From the NCBI RefSeq assembly GCF_963678635.1, contig NC_087066.1:50835581-50899580 (forward strand): DNA of 64,000 nucleotides, written 5' to 3'. The notes under the pieces are model-generated. The model searched no databases, had not been told where the DNA came from, and saw only the letters and a program-made list of their open reading frames with translations. Numbering within the stretch: the first letter of the stretch is position 1; each line of letters begins with the position of its first letter. The position numbers and the translations under genes were made by a program. This stretch comes from Symsagittifera roscoffensis. Taxonomy: Eukaryota; Xenacoelomorpha; Acoela; Convolutidae. Below are positions 48,092-60,212 of the stretch, one piece after another.

Positions 48092-50015
48092 CTGGAAACA
48101 AGCAAAGAAAAACCCAATAATAGATTTTTTTCCAAAAGTTTTTTTTTCAAAGTACAATTCTAGAAATTTTTAGACTGTTTCGACTGTTTCCATAAACTTT
48201 TCGACATTTGACATAAAAATATTGTCATTTTGTTTCAAAGAAAAAATTGCGTAAAAGATTGATGGCTTGCTTAAGTTTGATTCATTTTATTTTAAAAGCT
48301 TATGAAAATGTGTAAAAATCTTTCTCATTAATGAAAACTGTTGATCTAGCATTTTCTCGAAGATTTCTATTTGAAACTTAACGCAATAATTGTTCAGACT
48401 TTCGAAGAAACACGCAAATACATATCCTGTAGTTGATTTTTTAATCTTTCGAATTTAGGCGATTGAAGTCAAAAATTTTTTTAATTTTTTTTCTACTCCA
48501 TTTAAGATATCGATTCCTTCAGTTCAATTTAATAAGAGGTTATATTTTCGGTTAATTTTTGTGCAGTTCTGGGGGTTGGAACATAGCTCTGTACAAGTAT
48601 GGGCGCACTGTGAAGATTTTTTTTATGATGCTGAAAGTGAAACGCTGTGTATTTATGCGTCGCAAATTTTCCCGAAATGCAAAACTGCTCCAGGTTTGAC
48701 TGAGGCAAGCTAATCGGTTGTAACAATTTTTGTGCCACTCAAGTTTTTACTTCTAATGTTTGTCCAAATTTTTTGGTTTTTTTCACAAACAACTATTGCA
48801 TACCAGTTTAGAGACACCCGGAACTTTCAGGGTTTTCACGAGAATTTTATAACGTAGATTTTTTGTTAACTGCGTTTCCCATAATTACTTCTCAAAATCA
48901 GAACAGCTGAAAAGATGCACTTAAAGCTTCTCACTCTAAAACGCACATGTGCCTATTAATATTGTTTTTGGAATTTTTGATCTTCTCTTGTTCTTTTGTT
49001 TTATAAAAAACAACATTTAAAAAAAAACTGTACCTCAACTTTATATCTTCCACAGACTCTCTAAAAAAAATTTAAATCTATTTTAAAATATCTTTTCTAT
49101 TTTTATACCTCCAAAACAACACACCAGCGTAATAATGAAAACAAATTGCCTGCCTCAGTTCCGCCGCTTACGCCGCTTACGTTTTCATAATAATAGGACA
49201 ACATATATTGAGCGTTAATTATCCAAATTTTAACTATAGCAGACAACTAGCACCAAAACCAAACCGGTATATTTTCGCAAAAAATGACCACAATTAAAAA
49301 ATTTTTGTTATTTGATTTCTGTAATTTTTTTCAGATGGTAATAAGCAAATCCGTCAAAAAGTGCTAGCCAAAAAGTCGAAAAGTTGTCATAAGAATCATA
49401 TGTGAGCAGATCCTGTCGAAAGTGAACCAAACAATGGCGCCCAGAAACGCATTATTGCACAGTTTTTACCTTGTAAATCTGTTTAATATGGTGTTTCTGT
49501 GCGCCATCGCTTAGTTATTTTTCAACAGGATCGGCTCATATCTGATTCCTATGGTGGCTTCAAAAGATGGTTTTAATGACGAGGGAAGAATTTACAATAT
49601 ATAAGTAGTGTTTCGAGATGTTCCATATCCGTTGTTCAAGATGTTTTGAATTAATTTTTTATAGAATATCTGAATGCAGAAACTTTCTGAATGCTAAATA
49701 CGACTTGGATGTGGATACTGGTCTCGACAGCTGATTGAATGTTGATCTCGTCTGGCAGCGATTTTCATTTCATGTTTTGTTTTTGTACTCGGCGTGGTCC
49801 TGATAAGATTAGAAGGTTTAAGCTGTCTCAATTTTGCGGAGAATTAGTGCAAGTCGAGTTTCCAACCTTTATTGTTTTATCGATATTCTCCATTGTTCAG
49901 AGATGGTACGCTTCATGAGCGGGTCTTAAATCTACTTGCCTCTAATCTACTTGCCAGGTTTCAACAATGTAGCAAGCTTTTCATCCAGTTTTATAATTTG
50001 AAAAAAATCTTCTTC
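48092..50015. other. GPCR intron, no gene seen
   Basis: AT-rich intron between exons C and B. Two GPCR-exon-like GC levels do not occur here; the open frame at 48529-48738 is not convincing. CAGTTCCGCCGCTTACGCCGCTTACG near 49156-49182 has a small duplication. Confidence 0.5.
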
Positions 50016-50165
50016 ACAATTTCATAGTATGGAAGAAATGCTTGTCATACAGTTTCATAGTATGGAAAAATGCTTGTCATACAAATTCATAGTATGGAAA
50101 AATGATTATCACACAATTTCATAGTATGGAAAAACGCTTATCATACAATTTCATAGGATGGAAAA
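50016..50165 (+). repeat. 32-33 bp minisatellite (TTCATAGTATGGAAAAATGC)
   Basis: Five units start at about 50021, 50053, 50086, 50118 and 50150. Consensus TTCATAGTATGGAAAAATGC then TTGTCATACAA. Decayed copies in both orientations continue at 50240-50400, 50690-50920 and 51410-51540; several groups end near a CAACCCGG motif (50396, 50671, 51542). Confidence 0.8.
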
Positions 50166-51544
50166 AAATTGTATCATGCTATTTTCATACAATTTTGGGC
50201 ATAAAGAGACTGATGAAAAAGCTTAAATTTCAATTCCAGAGTATGGAAAAAATGCTAGCTTTAAAAATTCATAGTATGGTAAAATGCTTATTTTGTTATT
50301 TTCATACACTTAATTTTGGTCTATGATTTTGTTTGAAGGAGTATGACAAGCATTTTTTTCATAAATAAAAATTGTATGACGAGCATTTTTTTGTCAACCC
50401 GGTATTTGAGCAGGAACCAGATTGTTTTCAAAAACGTTTGGAGGCAAACATATGAAAATGTGCTGAGCAACTCTACGTTATACAATCAATGTTGACAATA
50501 GTTGTTTGCATAAACTAGATTTAGCGAGCAGCGGTACTTGTTTTTATTGCTACAAACTTTCATGAAAATTATGTTTGATTTGGTTTACCCGCACGTTTGT
50601 TTATTGCTACAGCAGCTTAATTCACTCGCACTTATAAACCCAAAGAATCCACGTTTGATCCTATTTTACAACCCGGGTTGACCTCCATACACCAAAAATG
50701 CTTATCATAAAACTTCATACATCGAATGCATAGAACAATGCTTGTCATACAATTTTCGTACAATAGTTGAAACAAGATATAAACTGAATTCTGCGGCTGT
50801 TTGATTCTTACAAAACAGTCTGGTGATGAAGAAACCGAGGTGTTTGTTTTCGAAAACAATGCTTATCATACAATTTGCATATGTGGAAATTGTATGACTA
50901 GCATTTTTTGATCGCAACACAAAAATGTTTCCAAGTAATTTTGAAATTGCTCCAAAATTTATTGTGGTTTTTTTTAACCGCAAATTAAATTTTGCACTCA
51001 AACAAAAATTTAGTTTTTTGTGTGCATACGGTCCTGGATACACTAATGTTAAAACTTTTTCCTTTTCGCTTAATAGCATTTTCAAAACGCTGAAAGCTCC
51101 TATTTTTTTCTATGGCAGGTTTATGTATGTCTTGATCAATATCTGACAATTTAAAAATTCAATTTTGAAAACAAATCATCAATAAAAAATTTGCCAAAAT
51201 TTAAAAATTTGTTATTTACGTTATATCATATCATTCGTGAAAGACAGCTCCAAGACAATTTAGGTCGTTTTCTATGCATTATAAATGCACGACCATTCCA
51301 ACCTTTGGTGCTTTGAGTAACCAATGTGTTTGTGACTTGCATTCGGTTACGATCACAACCCAAAGTTTTGCAGAAACTAATTTTAGAAAATAAATCAACT
51401 TTTTCGTTTATGGAAAAATACTTGTCATCTAATTTTCATATCTGGAAAATTGCTTATCATAGAGTTTTCATACAATTTCCTGTACGTATGGAATTGTATG
51501 AAAGTTTTCATATATATAAATTGTATGATAAGAAATTTTGGTCA

Positions 51545-53020
51545 ACCCGGAAAGATTGGAATGTTAAAAGCACACAGCCCAGCCTGCAAACATCTGAGGT
51601 AAAATATGCATAATTTATGCGGTTTGAGTTCTGGTTGGTTCTATTTGAATTTGGGCTATTTTTTATATAAAAAACGAATTCTTGTGCTAAACGAGCAAAT
51701 TTGTTTATAAGTTTTATGATTTTATATTAGCGAATGCATGTTTGATCTATTTTAACACATTTTTTGCGTTTTTTGAATTTGGGTGTCTCTCAAATAGTCA
51801 TTTGGAACCCAATAACTCAACAAAACTTCAAGTAAGTTTTGGACTGATAACAGCAGACCCTTGAAGAATCTGAAGAAAAAAATTCTAAAGACATTGGAGA
51901 TATTTCTCCCAAATAATCTTGTCTTATTTATTTTGGATCTCCTTAACTATTTGCTCCTGAGGCAAATAGATACCAATTGCCGCCCCTTTAAAAACTAAAA
52001 CAGTGGTTAAGCGAAAGTGAAAATCGTTTGTAAAACTATATCTAAAAGTCGAAACAATTTAATAGAAGTTTTTTAAAAAGCGTCTTTTTTAAAACGTCCA
52101 TTTTAATTAGACCCATTCAAATTGTTTTCTCAAGACACCTCTGGGGTCATTAATCAAAAATCTTGTAGACAATTTTTGATAACGAAGAAAAAAGAGTTAA
52201 ATTTTTAATCTAACCTGTATCCAAAAAAACTGAAAGCGCAATTTTCTACTGCAAACCATATGCGGTGCAGAATATTTTTTCTCTAAACCTTTTCATCATG
52301 AAAATTCTAAGGATTTTTTGGCAAAACATCACTTTGGTATACAGTCACGGAATCTAGAAGAAGCAAATTTTTGACTTAACAAAAAAAGAATTTTTAGTCT
52401 GACTTGGTTTTGTTTATTATTCAGCTGTTCAAAGCTACAGTGTTGAAATTTGAACGCACTAGATGAAACTATTCGGCAGGAGCAAGGGGTTTCAAAATTT
52501 GGAAAAGTTTTTGGAATGTCTCGAAGGTTATTACATCATAAGTTGTCTCGAAAGATTTCTTGTTGAGGAAACTTCTTCGCAAATAAGTCAAGGAAATTGG
52601 CTGAAAAAACTAAATTTTCTAAAATCTGATGAGATTGATTTAGATGATACGGACAAAAAAATGCCTTGGGTGCTTAATGTCTTATACCTAAAAGTATTCA
52701 ATGTTTGACGGAACAGTTTATTGTCGGCTTGTTTCGATCATCAGCGCAAAATTACTCGAAAATTTTTCATCGTTAATTGAAATCGGATCAAGTACTTCAT
52801 TCAAATTTTTTTGTCTGTCGTTTTACCGCAAAATAAAAAGTAAGGCTAACTCATCACTTTGCCACAAGAATAATTTGTGCCCGCAAATTCAAAATCCCGT
52901 AAACTCAAGTTTCCACAGCCAGAACACTTCTTAAACTAAGCATGATATACTGGCTATTTTTGGCCTTCTAAACAAAGCTTCTAGCTTCTCCAATTTTGAT
53001 CCAGCTGCCTCCTGCTAAAT
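51545..53020. other. GPCR intron, no gene seen
   Basis: AT-rich. Weak plus-strand open frames (52463-52708, 52701-52934) show no known motif. No strong repeat structure was noticed. Confidence 0.5.
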
Positions 53021-53282
53021 CCTGGGTCGAGGTGCTCGATATATGTTTCGACTTTCTCGGCCAAAAATTTGTACATTTCAACCATCTCGGCCAAATTCCA
53101 GTCTGTGCTCTACCTATGTTTTGACTGTGCTTGACCTATGTTTCAACTCTCTTGAGCTAAACCGGTTATTTTTTGATTTTTTGCTTGACTTAAAATTGCT
53201 TCTCGACTGCGGAAGATTAGCCGTAAAACTGCACGAGCTCAAATTTCCGAGTCGAAAATTAAGTTGAGCACCTCGACCCGGG
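53021..53282. repeat. Foldback/MITE with GGGTCGAGGTGCTC ends
   Basis: Left CCTGGGTCGAGGTGCTC and right GAGCACCTCGACCCGGG are inverted. The interior repeats TTTCGACTTTCTCGGCCAAA-like units, the complement of the 30-bp array at 55057-55268. Another copy of the end, ATCGAGCACCTGGGCCCGGG, is at about 55260-55278. Confidence 0.65.
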
Positions 53283-53449
53283 ATAGTTTCATCTAGCACG
53301 TGTTGAAATTTTAACCATGTCGCTTGAATGAGTACAGAGAAAACGACAAACCCGTGAAGAAAACATTTGAAAGCCGAGTATGTGCAGTTTTGCGACTAAA
53401 ATTCCTCGGTAAAGAAGCAATTTTAAGCCTAACGTAAAGTCATTACTTA

Positions 53450-54620
53450 CCCATATTTGGTCAAAGAAGTTGAAAAGTAGCCCGAAAATGTCAAAAACTA
53501 GGTCGAGGCAGTCAAAACATACATGATTTTGGTCGAAAAAATCAAAACATAGGCCGAAAACCTATTTTTTTTTCGATTTTTTTTTCAAAAATTTCAATTA
53601 AACTTAAACCAGAAACTGAGCAACACAATCTGCTCGTACATGACGTCTGTCAGAAAGTTGTGATCCGCAACAATCAATTGACAAGATTTGCTTGCCGCAA
53701 AACTAAATATTTCAGAAGGAATCTTTTCAGTTTTGGAAATCTAAGGACTACTGCTGCGAAAAAAATGAATTTTACCAAAAATTCCTCAAACATCAAATTT
53801 CACATCAACAGTTTCAAATCACATTTGTAAAAAAAGCAAAACTGGGAGATTTTGATGAAGGAAGTTGGCATTTTACAATATTTTATAGTTTTTTTTTTCA
53901 TATCAAGCATCATCAAAAAAATCAACTGAAAAGCATACATTATACTTTTTGTCAAATTACTCATTACATTCAAAAGTAAAAAAAAATCAAGCAAGTCGAA
54001 ACAGGTGTCGAGTACAGTCGAAGCATATCCATTTTTAGTCGACAAAGTCAAAACTTAAGTCGAGAAAGTCAAAAAAGTCTCGAGAAAGTAGAAACATACG
54101 TCGGGAAAAGTCAAAACAAGGTCGAGCATTGTCGAAAGATAAGTAAAACACTATCAAAACGTACCCACTTTCGATCAAAAAATTCAAAAGTCGGACGAGC
54201 ACAGTCGAAGAAAAAAGTCGAGTTGGTCGAAACAAAGAGTCGAACACAAATTTACAGCACAGTCGAACTCAAAGTCGAAACAAAGAGTTGAGTCGGTCGA
54301 AACAACCATTAGCAAAATATCCATCACAAAAGTATTTTAAAAGTGCAGTCAGCTAGAACAGCAAATTTGCTGATCATATACAAGACCGCAATGAGAAGGC
54401 CTGCACATGGTCACACAAAATATAAGAGCGTTTTTTTAGGCAGCGGTAAAACCGTCAATCAAAGTCAAACTTTTTTTCGGTTGAAAGTCTTCTCGATTGA
54501 AAAAACTCCTCCGTCAAATTCAGTCAAAAAGTTTGTCCTCAGTTGAACTTGATCGAAACGTTTTTCCTCGATCGAACATAGTCTAAACATAGGCAATTTG
54601 GGTCGAGTCATTCAAAACAT
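53450..54620 (+). repeat. Degenerate GTCGA-AAAGTCGAAAC repeat zone
   Basis: Scattered copies of GGTCGAGAAAGTCAAAACATA-like units at 53459-53560, 54005-54305 and 54540-54620 in one orientation. Too decayed for a fixed period, but same vocabulary as 55057-55268. Confidence 0.6.
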
Positions 54621-55056
54621 ATCGAGCCTGACTGGAGACGGCTGACAGCACATAGCACATTTCAAAGTTTATGAAACATGCATGATTTTGGTTGAAAACA
54701 AATTGCAAACATCAACACGGGTAGCGGGTGTTTTTTCAAAAGTGTAATTTTTTCAATGTATTTTTCTTGTTTTTTTCTTTCAAATTTATGCGCAACTTCT
54801 CCGAAGCAAAAATTAGTTGGAGTCTTTCAGGGTCTTCCTTCTGAAGGGTTTCCTCGAGGAAGGCTTACTCCTGGTAGTTTCAGGGCTTCTTCCTGATACA
54901 TAAAACCTTGCTGTTCTGGCTATCGAAGAAAACTTTGGATTTTTTTTTGGTCGTGAAGTCGAGACAGTCGAAAGCTATCTATGCAAGGTCGATCAAATTA
55001 TTATTTTTTAAAAACGTCAGTCAAGACAGTCCAGAAAATTAAACATATCGAACTTT

Positions 55057-55268
55057 GATCGAGAAATTCGAAACATATCTGAACTGGGTCGAGCAAAGTC
55101 GAACATTTTTTTTGTTGGGTCGAGAAAGTCGAAACATGCCAAAATTTGGTCGACAAAGTCAAGACATACCAAAACTTGGCCGAGAAAATCAAAATATACA
55201 GAAATTTAGTCGAGACGGTCGAAACATACCGACTTTTGGTCGAGAAAATCGAAACATAAATCGAGCAC
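55057..55268 (+). repeat. 30-bp minisatellite (GTCGAGAAAGTCGAAACATA)
   Basis: Seven units start at 55057, 55088, 55119, 55149, 55179, 55209 and 55239. Consensus GTCGAGAAAGTCGAAACATA plus CCAAAATTTG; period 30-31. The plus frame reads as a decapeptide repeat (GRENQNIPKF-like), but this is intronic to the minus-strand GPCR and I see no reason to call it coding. Confidence 0.8.
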
Positions 55269-55337
55269 CTGGGCCCGGGTTACTCGTTGAATTACAAGTT
55301 TCAGAACACAAATAAATAGCAATTGATTATAACCAAC

Positions 55338-55510
55338 CTTCTTTGATGTGTTTTTCAGAATGTGTTGCAGACAAGCTTCGTATAAAGTCATATTTCTTTC
55401 CAGAATGTGACAATGGTACTTGGCTCTTTGAGCGTTTTTCGTCAATATTAAGAAACCATGACATTTGGGGTACACAAAATCGTCCATTTTTAGATAATTA
55501 ATAATGAGTT
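55338..55510 (-). CDS. GPCR exon B (extracellular Cys-rich segment)
   Basis: Exon of 173 nt with an acceptor at TTTGGTTAG and donor AAG|GTTGGT. It takes two bases to complete a codon (phase 1 entry) and leaves in phase 0, matching the exons on either side. The roughly 57 residues contain cysteines (PKCHGF, YHCHIL, YEACLQ) and two possible N-glycosylation sites (ERNMT, LKNTS), consistent with an extracellular domain. No named domain is recognised. The 30-bp minisatellite at 55057-55268 lies about 70 bp past the donor. Assignment to the GPCR rests on strand, order and phase, so it is less certain than the TM exons. Confidence 0.65.
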
Positions 55511-56800
55511 CTAACCAAATACTTTAACTATCGAAGAATCCTTGCTAATGGAGACAAATCGAATTCTATGAAGGAATAAAGCGATCTTAATGTTCTGTAA
55601 GAAAACTCATATTTGAGTGAAAAGGAATTCGTCCAAAGGTAGGGCGGAAATTCTTTTGTAGGTTAGGTTTCACAGGAGTGGAATAGCAACAATATCCTAA
55701 ATCAGACTACCAAAACATTTGTCTGAGCTGCTGTTTCTGAAATCTGTATACGGAATATAGCGTAGCTTAGGTAACTTTGAGCGTAAAAAATAATTCTAAA
55801 AACTAAAGTCGGGTAATTTATCCAACAATTGTCGATTGGGAAAAGTTAGGTTCAAATAAGTATAGACGAGATTAAAGCAATAAATGTGAAAACTTTTTTC
55901 AGAGGAGCTCGCATGGTCACTAGAAAGCGTATTTTTGTCTAGCCTCCTGAAAATCGCACGGATTAGAATGAAATAATTCAAATAAAATTCACCCAATTTG
56001 AATGTTTCAATGGGGGTAAAAGTCTTCGTGGTACGGGAGATATTGGAGTAACTTTTTTGTTCCAATGAAAGAGGGAAAAGAATTGTTCAAACAGCGAAGC
56101 AGACATTTGGCAGATCGATTATTTGATGGATTAGATGAGATTAGACTTGAGCAGATACTTCTGAAATTTCAGCTTGTAAAATATGACATATGGAAGGTAA
56201 AATCAATTATCGCAAGAGATAAAAGTGCCTTTTACAAGCAAAACAAGTAACCATTTAATTTTGAAATTAACGAAACTAAAAAAAAAACACGAACCGCTAA
56301 GTCGCTAAGCTCACGAGAAAAGGCCACCACAACAGCTCTGTGCAAAAGGAAAGACTTCTTTTTCCAATAAAACAGTCTCTAATATTTTTTAATTCAACAA
56401 GAGCCAATATTTACAGTTTGCAGATTTTTCAACCAATAAACGTTTGTTTCCTTTCCTATGGAACAAAACAAGACTTTACTACTTAAAAACATATATAATA
56501 AATAACACTGATCGAAGCAAAACCAGGCAGGCTCTGAATATTCCGACTGTCTTTTAGGGGTTTGCGAAGCAAATTTAGCTTAAATCTTTGATATTCTTTT
56601 CAGGAAAAAAAATATAAAAAATTTAGAAAGCTGTCTAAGGAAAAAATCGCACCGAGCGCAAATATTTCAATTTTTTTTGTTACAAAAGTAAAATATCTTA
56701 GTGTATTTGAACTCAAGGGGTATTGATATCTTTAAGAAATTATAAAAAATTTCCCTCAAAGATTCAATTAAGAAGTCGAAATAGGTCTGGATAAAAGTTA
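55511..56800. other. GPCR intron between exons A and B, left part
   Basis: Open frames on both strands near 55796-56250 have protein-like composition (RSRHLADRLFDGLDEIRLEQ on the plus strand) but no recognisable family. A GAATATTCCGACTGTC repeat-A-type end is at about 56536. Confidence 0.4.
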
Positions 56801-57015
56801 TTGGATCTACTTAGCAATTGCCCCCCTCCCCCCTTTAACAAAGGGGGGGGGGGGGCAATTGTTAAGTAGATTAAAATAATGCATTTTCGACCAATCAGAT
56901 TGCAGCAAAATTAGAATTCTCAAAACAGCGCTAGCGCTAATTTACTGCTTTTATTAATAGGGGTGGCAATTCTTAAGTAGGTACCAAAGGGAGGGCAATT
57001 GCTAAGTAGATCCAA
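56801..57015. mobile_element. MITE with TTGGATCTACTTAGCAATTG inverted ends
   Basis: 215 bp with perfect inverted ends of about 22 bp: TTGGATCTACTTAGCAATTG at the left, CAATTGCTAAGTAGATCCAA at the right. A C-run and a 13-G run (56843-56855) form a hairpin next to the left end. A related element without the left end is at 58427-58597. Confidence 0.8.
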
Positions 57016-57367
57016 ATTATTTCCTTTTATTCCGTCAAAAATACTCTGTCACTTTCTTCGAAAACTTGAAAAAAAACTATTAAATGGGTATAATTTGTTT
57101 TAATTTGTTTTAATATTTGAAGTAAAATTATGTTCACCTTTTTTGTTTTAAGCAAATATGCCGTACTTTTTGAGTTAAAATTAGTTCGAGTTGTGAAGTA
57201 CAATAATTTAGAAAAACTTTCTTTTACAACTATAGCAAAAGGAAACAAGATTCTTCTTTACTTTTTCGAAGGAATTTTTAATTTCGTTGCCAAAATAGCT
57301 CGAAACGGCATTCACCTTCATAGGTGAACACCCGGGTAGCCGAAACTTAGTTTTGCTCTCGGATAGG

Positions 57368-57482
57368 GAAACGTTTAGCTCAATTCTGAGGCCATTAATT
57401 AAGCTTAGATTTGGTACGAGAGGCATGGTAAGTGTTTGTGTCTTGTAATTAATGGCCCCAGAATTGAGCTAAGCGTTTCGCT
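57368..57482. repeat. Foldback of about 115 bp
   Basis: AACGTTTAGCTCAATTCTGA, GGCCATTAATTA and the inverted TAATTAATGGCCCCAGAATTGAGCTAAGCGTTTC. TGTGTCTTGTAATT is repeated directly at about 57438 and 57506. Confidence 0.65.
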
Positions 57483-57706
57483 GCATTACGAGGCCAAACT
57501 CTGCTTGTGTCTTGTAATTTTACCAGGATAACTTTTTTCGCTAATTTTCAATCAAGTTTTTTTTTTCAACCGTCCGAGTATTCGGCTTTCTTTCACGACA
57601 CCGCGGAAGCTAATTTAATATTTCTAATCACTCTGCAAAAACTCTTCTCTAATCTCATTTTATGCCAAGCTTAAGCTGAAGTAAATGAAAACTTCAAATT
57701 ACTTAC

Positions 57707-57792
57707 TTTTCGCGCACTTAAAGTGTTTCCGCTTCTCTGTTTCCTTGATTTCAATGCACATTTCAACGTAGTTGGCGTAGTTGGAGCTTTTT
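57707..57792 (-). CDS. GPCR exon A (upstream extracellular segment)
   Basis: Exon of 86 nt flanked by a pyrimidine-rich acceptor ending TTAG and a perfect GTAAGT donor. One frame is open and gives two cysteines (VEMCIEIKE, HFKCAK). The other open frame gives a Thr/Pro/Ser-rich peptide and is less likely. In the chosen frame it leaves one base, which exactly completes the AAA codon at the start of the exon at 55338-55510. It expects two bases from an upstream exon. The first exon with the start codon and signal peptide is not identified; it may be further right or outside the window. The exon model is an inference from sites and phase. Confidence 0.55.
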
Positions 57793-58426
57793 CTAACTAA
57801 AAAAGAGTTATTATTCTCAAGAGCCAATGTTCCAAAATAGAATTGATAGATCCGATCGCTTTAACTACCCCTTTAGCGCAAAAAAAAGCAGAAACTTTTT
57901 TGTCATATCAAAATCTTTTCAAAAGATCAGGTTTTATAATATTAGGCTGAATCGGAAGATATATTGCAATTTTCACCGACACTTTTCAATATAATGTTCC
58001 CTAGGTAAAAAAAGCTTAGTTTGTTGCGGAGACAATATCGTAAATGTCGCTTCTAAAAGTAGGTCAGCTCGTTAGGTTTTTAAATAATTCTTTGCCTTTG
58101 ATTACCAAAAATGAGCAATCTCCAACAATCAGTTTGTTCGACACTTTTATCTAACTTTGCGTACTTTGGTAGTTCTATGGTAATAAAAAACTATCCAAAA
58201 ACTGCCCAATACAACGTATATTCGATTTGGTCAATTTAAAAATATTTCGACACAAGTTTGGGTTTTTTCCGAAAACTCAGCACCACCTCAAGAAAACTGT
58301 TGACCCACCATTTACAGAGTACTTATTAGCTTTAAAAAAATTATACTTTTTATGGCTAAAATGTTTTTCTAAAAATAAATTTTTCCAAATACAACAGTTT
58401 TTCTAATTAGTGGTTTCTAATAAGAA

Positions 58427-58597
58427 AGGGGGGAGACTGTTAAGTAGATTAGATCACAATGGTCGATTTTTCGACCAATCAGAATGCAGCAAAACTAGAA
58501 TTCTCAATACAAGCTCTAGTGCTTATGTACTGTATTTATTTATTGGGTTGGCGATTCTTAAGTAGGTACCATAGGGGGGAGATTGTTAAGTAGACCC
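58427..58597. repeat. Related MITE (GTTAAGTAGATTA...GTTAAGTAGACCCA)
   Basis: Aligns to the inner and right part of 56801-57015: CGACCAATCAGA-TGCAGCAAAA, TAGAATTCTCAA, GCGATTCTTAAGTAGGTACCA and GGGGGGAGATTGTTAAGTAGA. Confidence 0.65.
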
Positions 58598-58784
58598 ACT
58601 TTCTGTTCGGAAACACCCTACCGCGCCTCAATTCAATCTTTGCTGTTTTTGATTCTATTTTTATAGTTGCATCTACCATACGCGTTATTGCAAGCCTGGT
58701 CACATCCGCGCGCTTGGTTTTATCCAATCAGCCATTTCCGAAAACTCTAAAAACAATTGTTGTGCATGATAATCAGATTACGTT

Positions 58785-59410
58785 CCCGCACTCAGTAAAA
58801 AGAAAAAAAAATAGATTATAATTGGTTTTTATGGTCAGTTTCCATAAATTTCAAAAAGAATTTATTATAATCAATTAAAAATAGATTATATTTTACCATT
58901 TTTTGAAAAAATATAAAACCTTATAATCGAATATAATCGATTATTTTTTGATTTTTTTTCCCCAAATTTTATTGAATCATAATCCATTCTAATGGATTAT
59001 AATCCAATTGTTTTCAACAAACGCCATCGCTTCATTTCGTTTTATTTTTTTTTGTTTTGTGTGCTTTTCAGTTGGTTATCGAACTAAAAGAAACTGTACT
59101 TTTGTACTTATAGTTAAACTTAAATCAAATTGGATTTTTTTGTGTTTTCTTGCAGAGTAGCTACATTAAAATCCATGATAAACGATTTTTTTTGTGAGAT
59201 AACATTTTGATAGAAAAATGGATTATAATTTTTTATAATAGATTATGAGAGATTATCTAAAAATTTATAATCAAATATAAAAGAATATAATCTAATAAAA
59301 TTATATAACCAAAAATGATATCATTATAATGGCTTATAAATTGTTTTAACATCTATAATTAATTATAATTACAATATATCGATTATTTTCTCTTTTTTTC
59401 TGAGTGCGGG
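58785..59410. mobile_element. MITE with CCCGCACTCAG inverted ends
   Basis: 626 bp. Left CCCGCACTCAGTAAAAAGAAA and right TCTTTTTTTCTGAGTGCGGG. The interior is packed with AATAGATTATAAT, ATCGATTATTTT and similar motifs in both orientations. No transposase. Confidence 0.75.
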
Positions 59411-59739
59411 TTGTCTTCATTTGTTTCTTTGATTTGAGGTATGAAGTGAAAACTGAGAGATATACAAGCCAGTTACGCAAAAGCCACTACCACAACCACA
59501 ACTTCGTGTTTGTAATTAAAAATGTTCTTGTTTAATTTTAGTTTTAGTACCTGATTCTGCGGATAATTTGTAAATATTCTTATTTAAAGAAGTTTACAAA
59601 ACAAATTTTATGTTTGTAGATACTTGGTTAAACGTAAACTAATTTTGGTCAATAGTCATCTCCCAGTACTTTCATGATTAAATGAATAGGTCATGAAAAT
59701 CGTTTTATTGATTAAGAGTGTTGCTGATATGTGTTTTTT

Positions 59740-60212
59740 TTCCAGATATTTTGACTTTTTAACTAGCCATATTAGACGAAATTGTTTTTATATCATTCGA
59801 AAGGTATTGTTGCCATGAGCTCAAAATTAAAACGATGTTTCGCCTGTGATCAATTTTCGTAGAGGTTAATGGGTTAACAAAATTGCTATTTTGGCCAACT
59901 TGGGACAATTAACGCGCGATATAGTTCGCGCTATTAACGTTTGATCGGGGGTTTAATCCGTCTTAGAAAACTTTCGAAATTGGTTACAGGAAGCTGATTT
60001 GCCATTATTTATTTGTTACTCGGAGCGAAGTCTATTACTCTGAGCTTCATATGGCGTGTGGCGGGATGATTTTCACAAAAAATCTAAATATTAAAGAAAA
60101 TTCATTTTGAACTATTATATTTAAATTTTGCAAGTTATTGCTGCTCAATAGACCTTAAAAGGCAGTCAGAACAATCAGGATTTCTCCCTGATACGAGCAG
60201 TCTTGTTTTCTT
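59740..60212 (+). repeat. Repeat A copy 5
   Basis: ACTTTTTAACTAGCCATATT, TATCATTCGAAAGGTATTGT, GGGACAATTAACGCGCGATA, TTCATATGGCGTGTGG, AAAAGGCAGTCAGAACAATC, then a decayed hairpin (CAGGATTTCTCCCTGATAC) and CAGTCTTGTT. Confidence 0.75.

Noticed and set aside
50016-50165. CRISPR-like array
   Set aside because: Units are contiguous with no unique spacers, and the DNA is clearly eukaryotic.
55055-55315. Repeat protein with GRENQNIPKF-like decapeptides
   Set aside because: It is a 30-bp minisatellite in a GPCR intron. Open frames follow from the period being a multiple of three, and the units carry 31-bp spacings.
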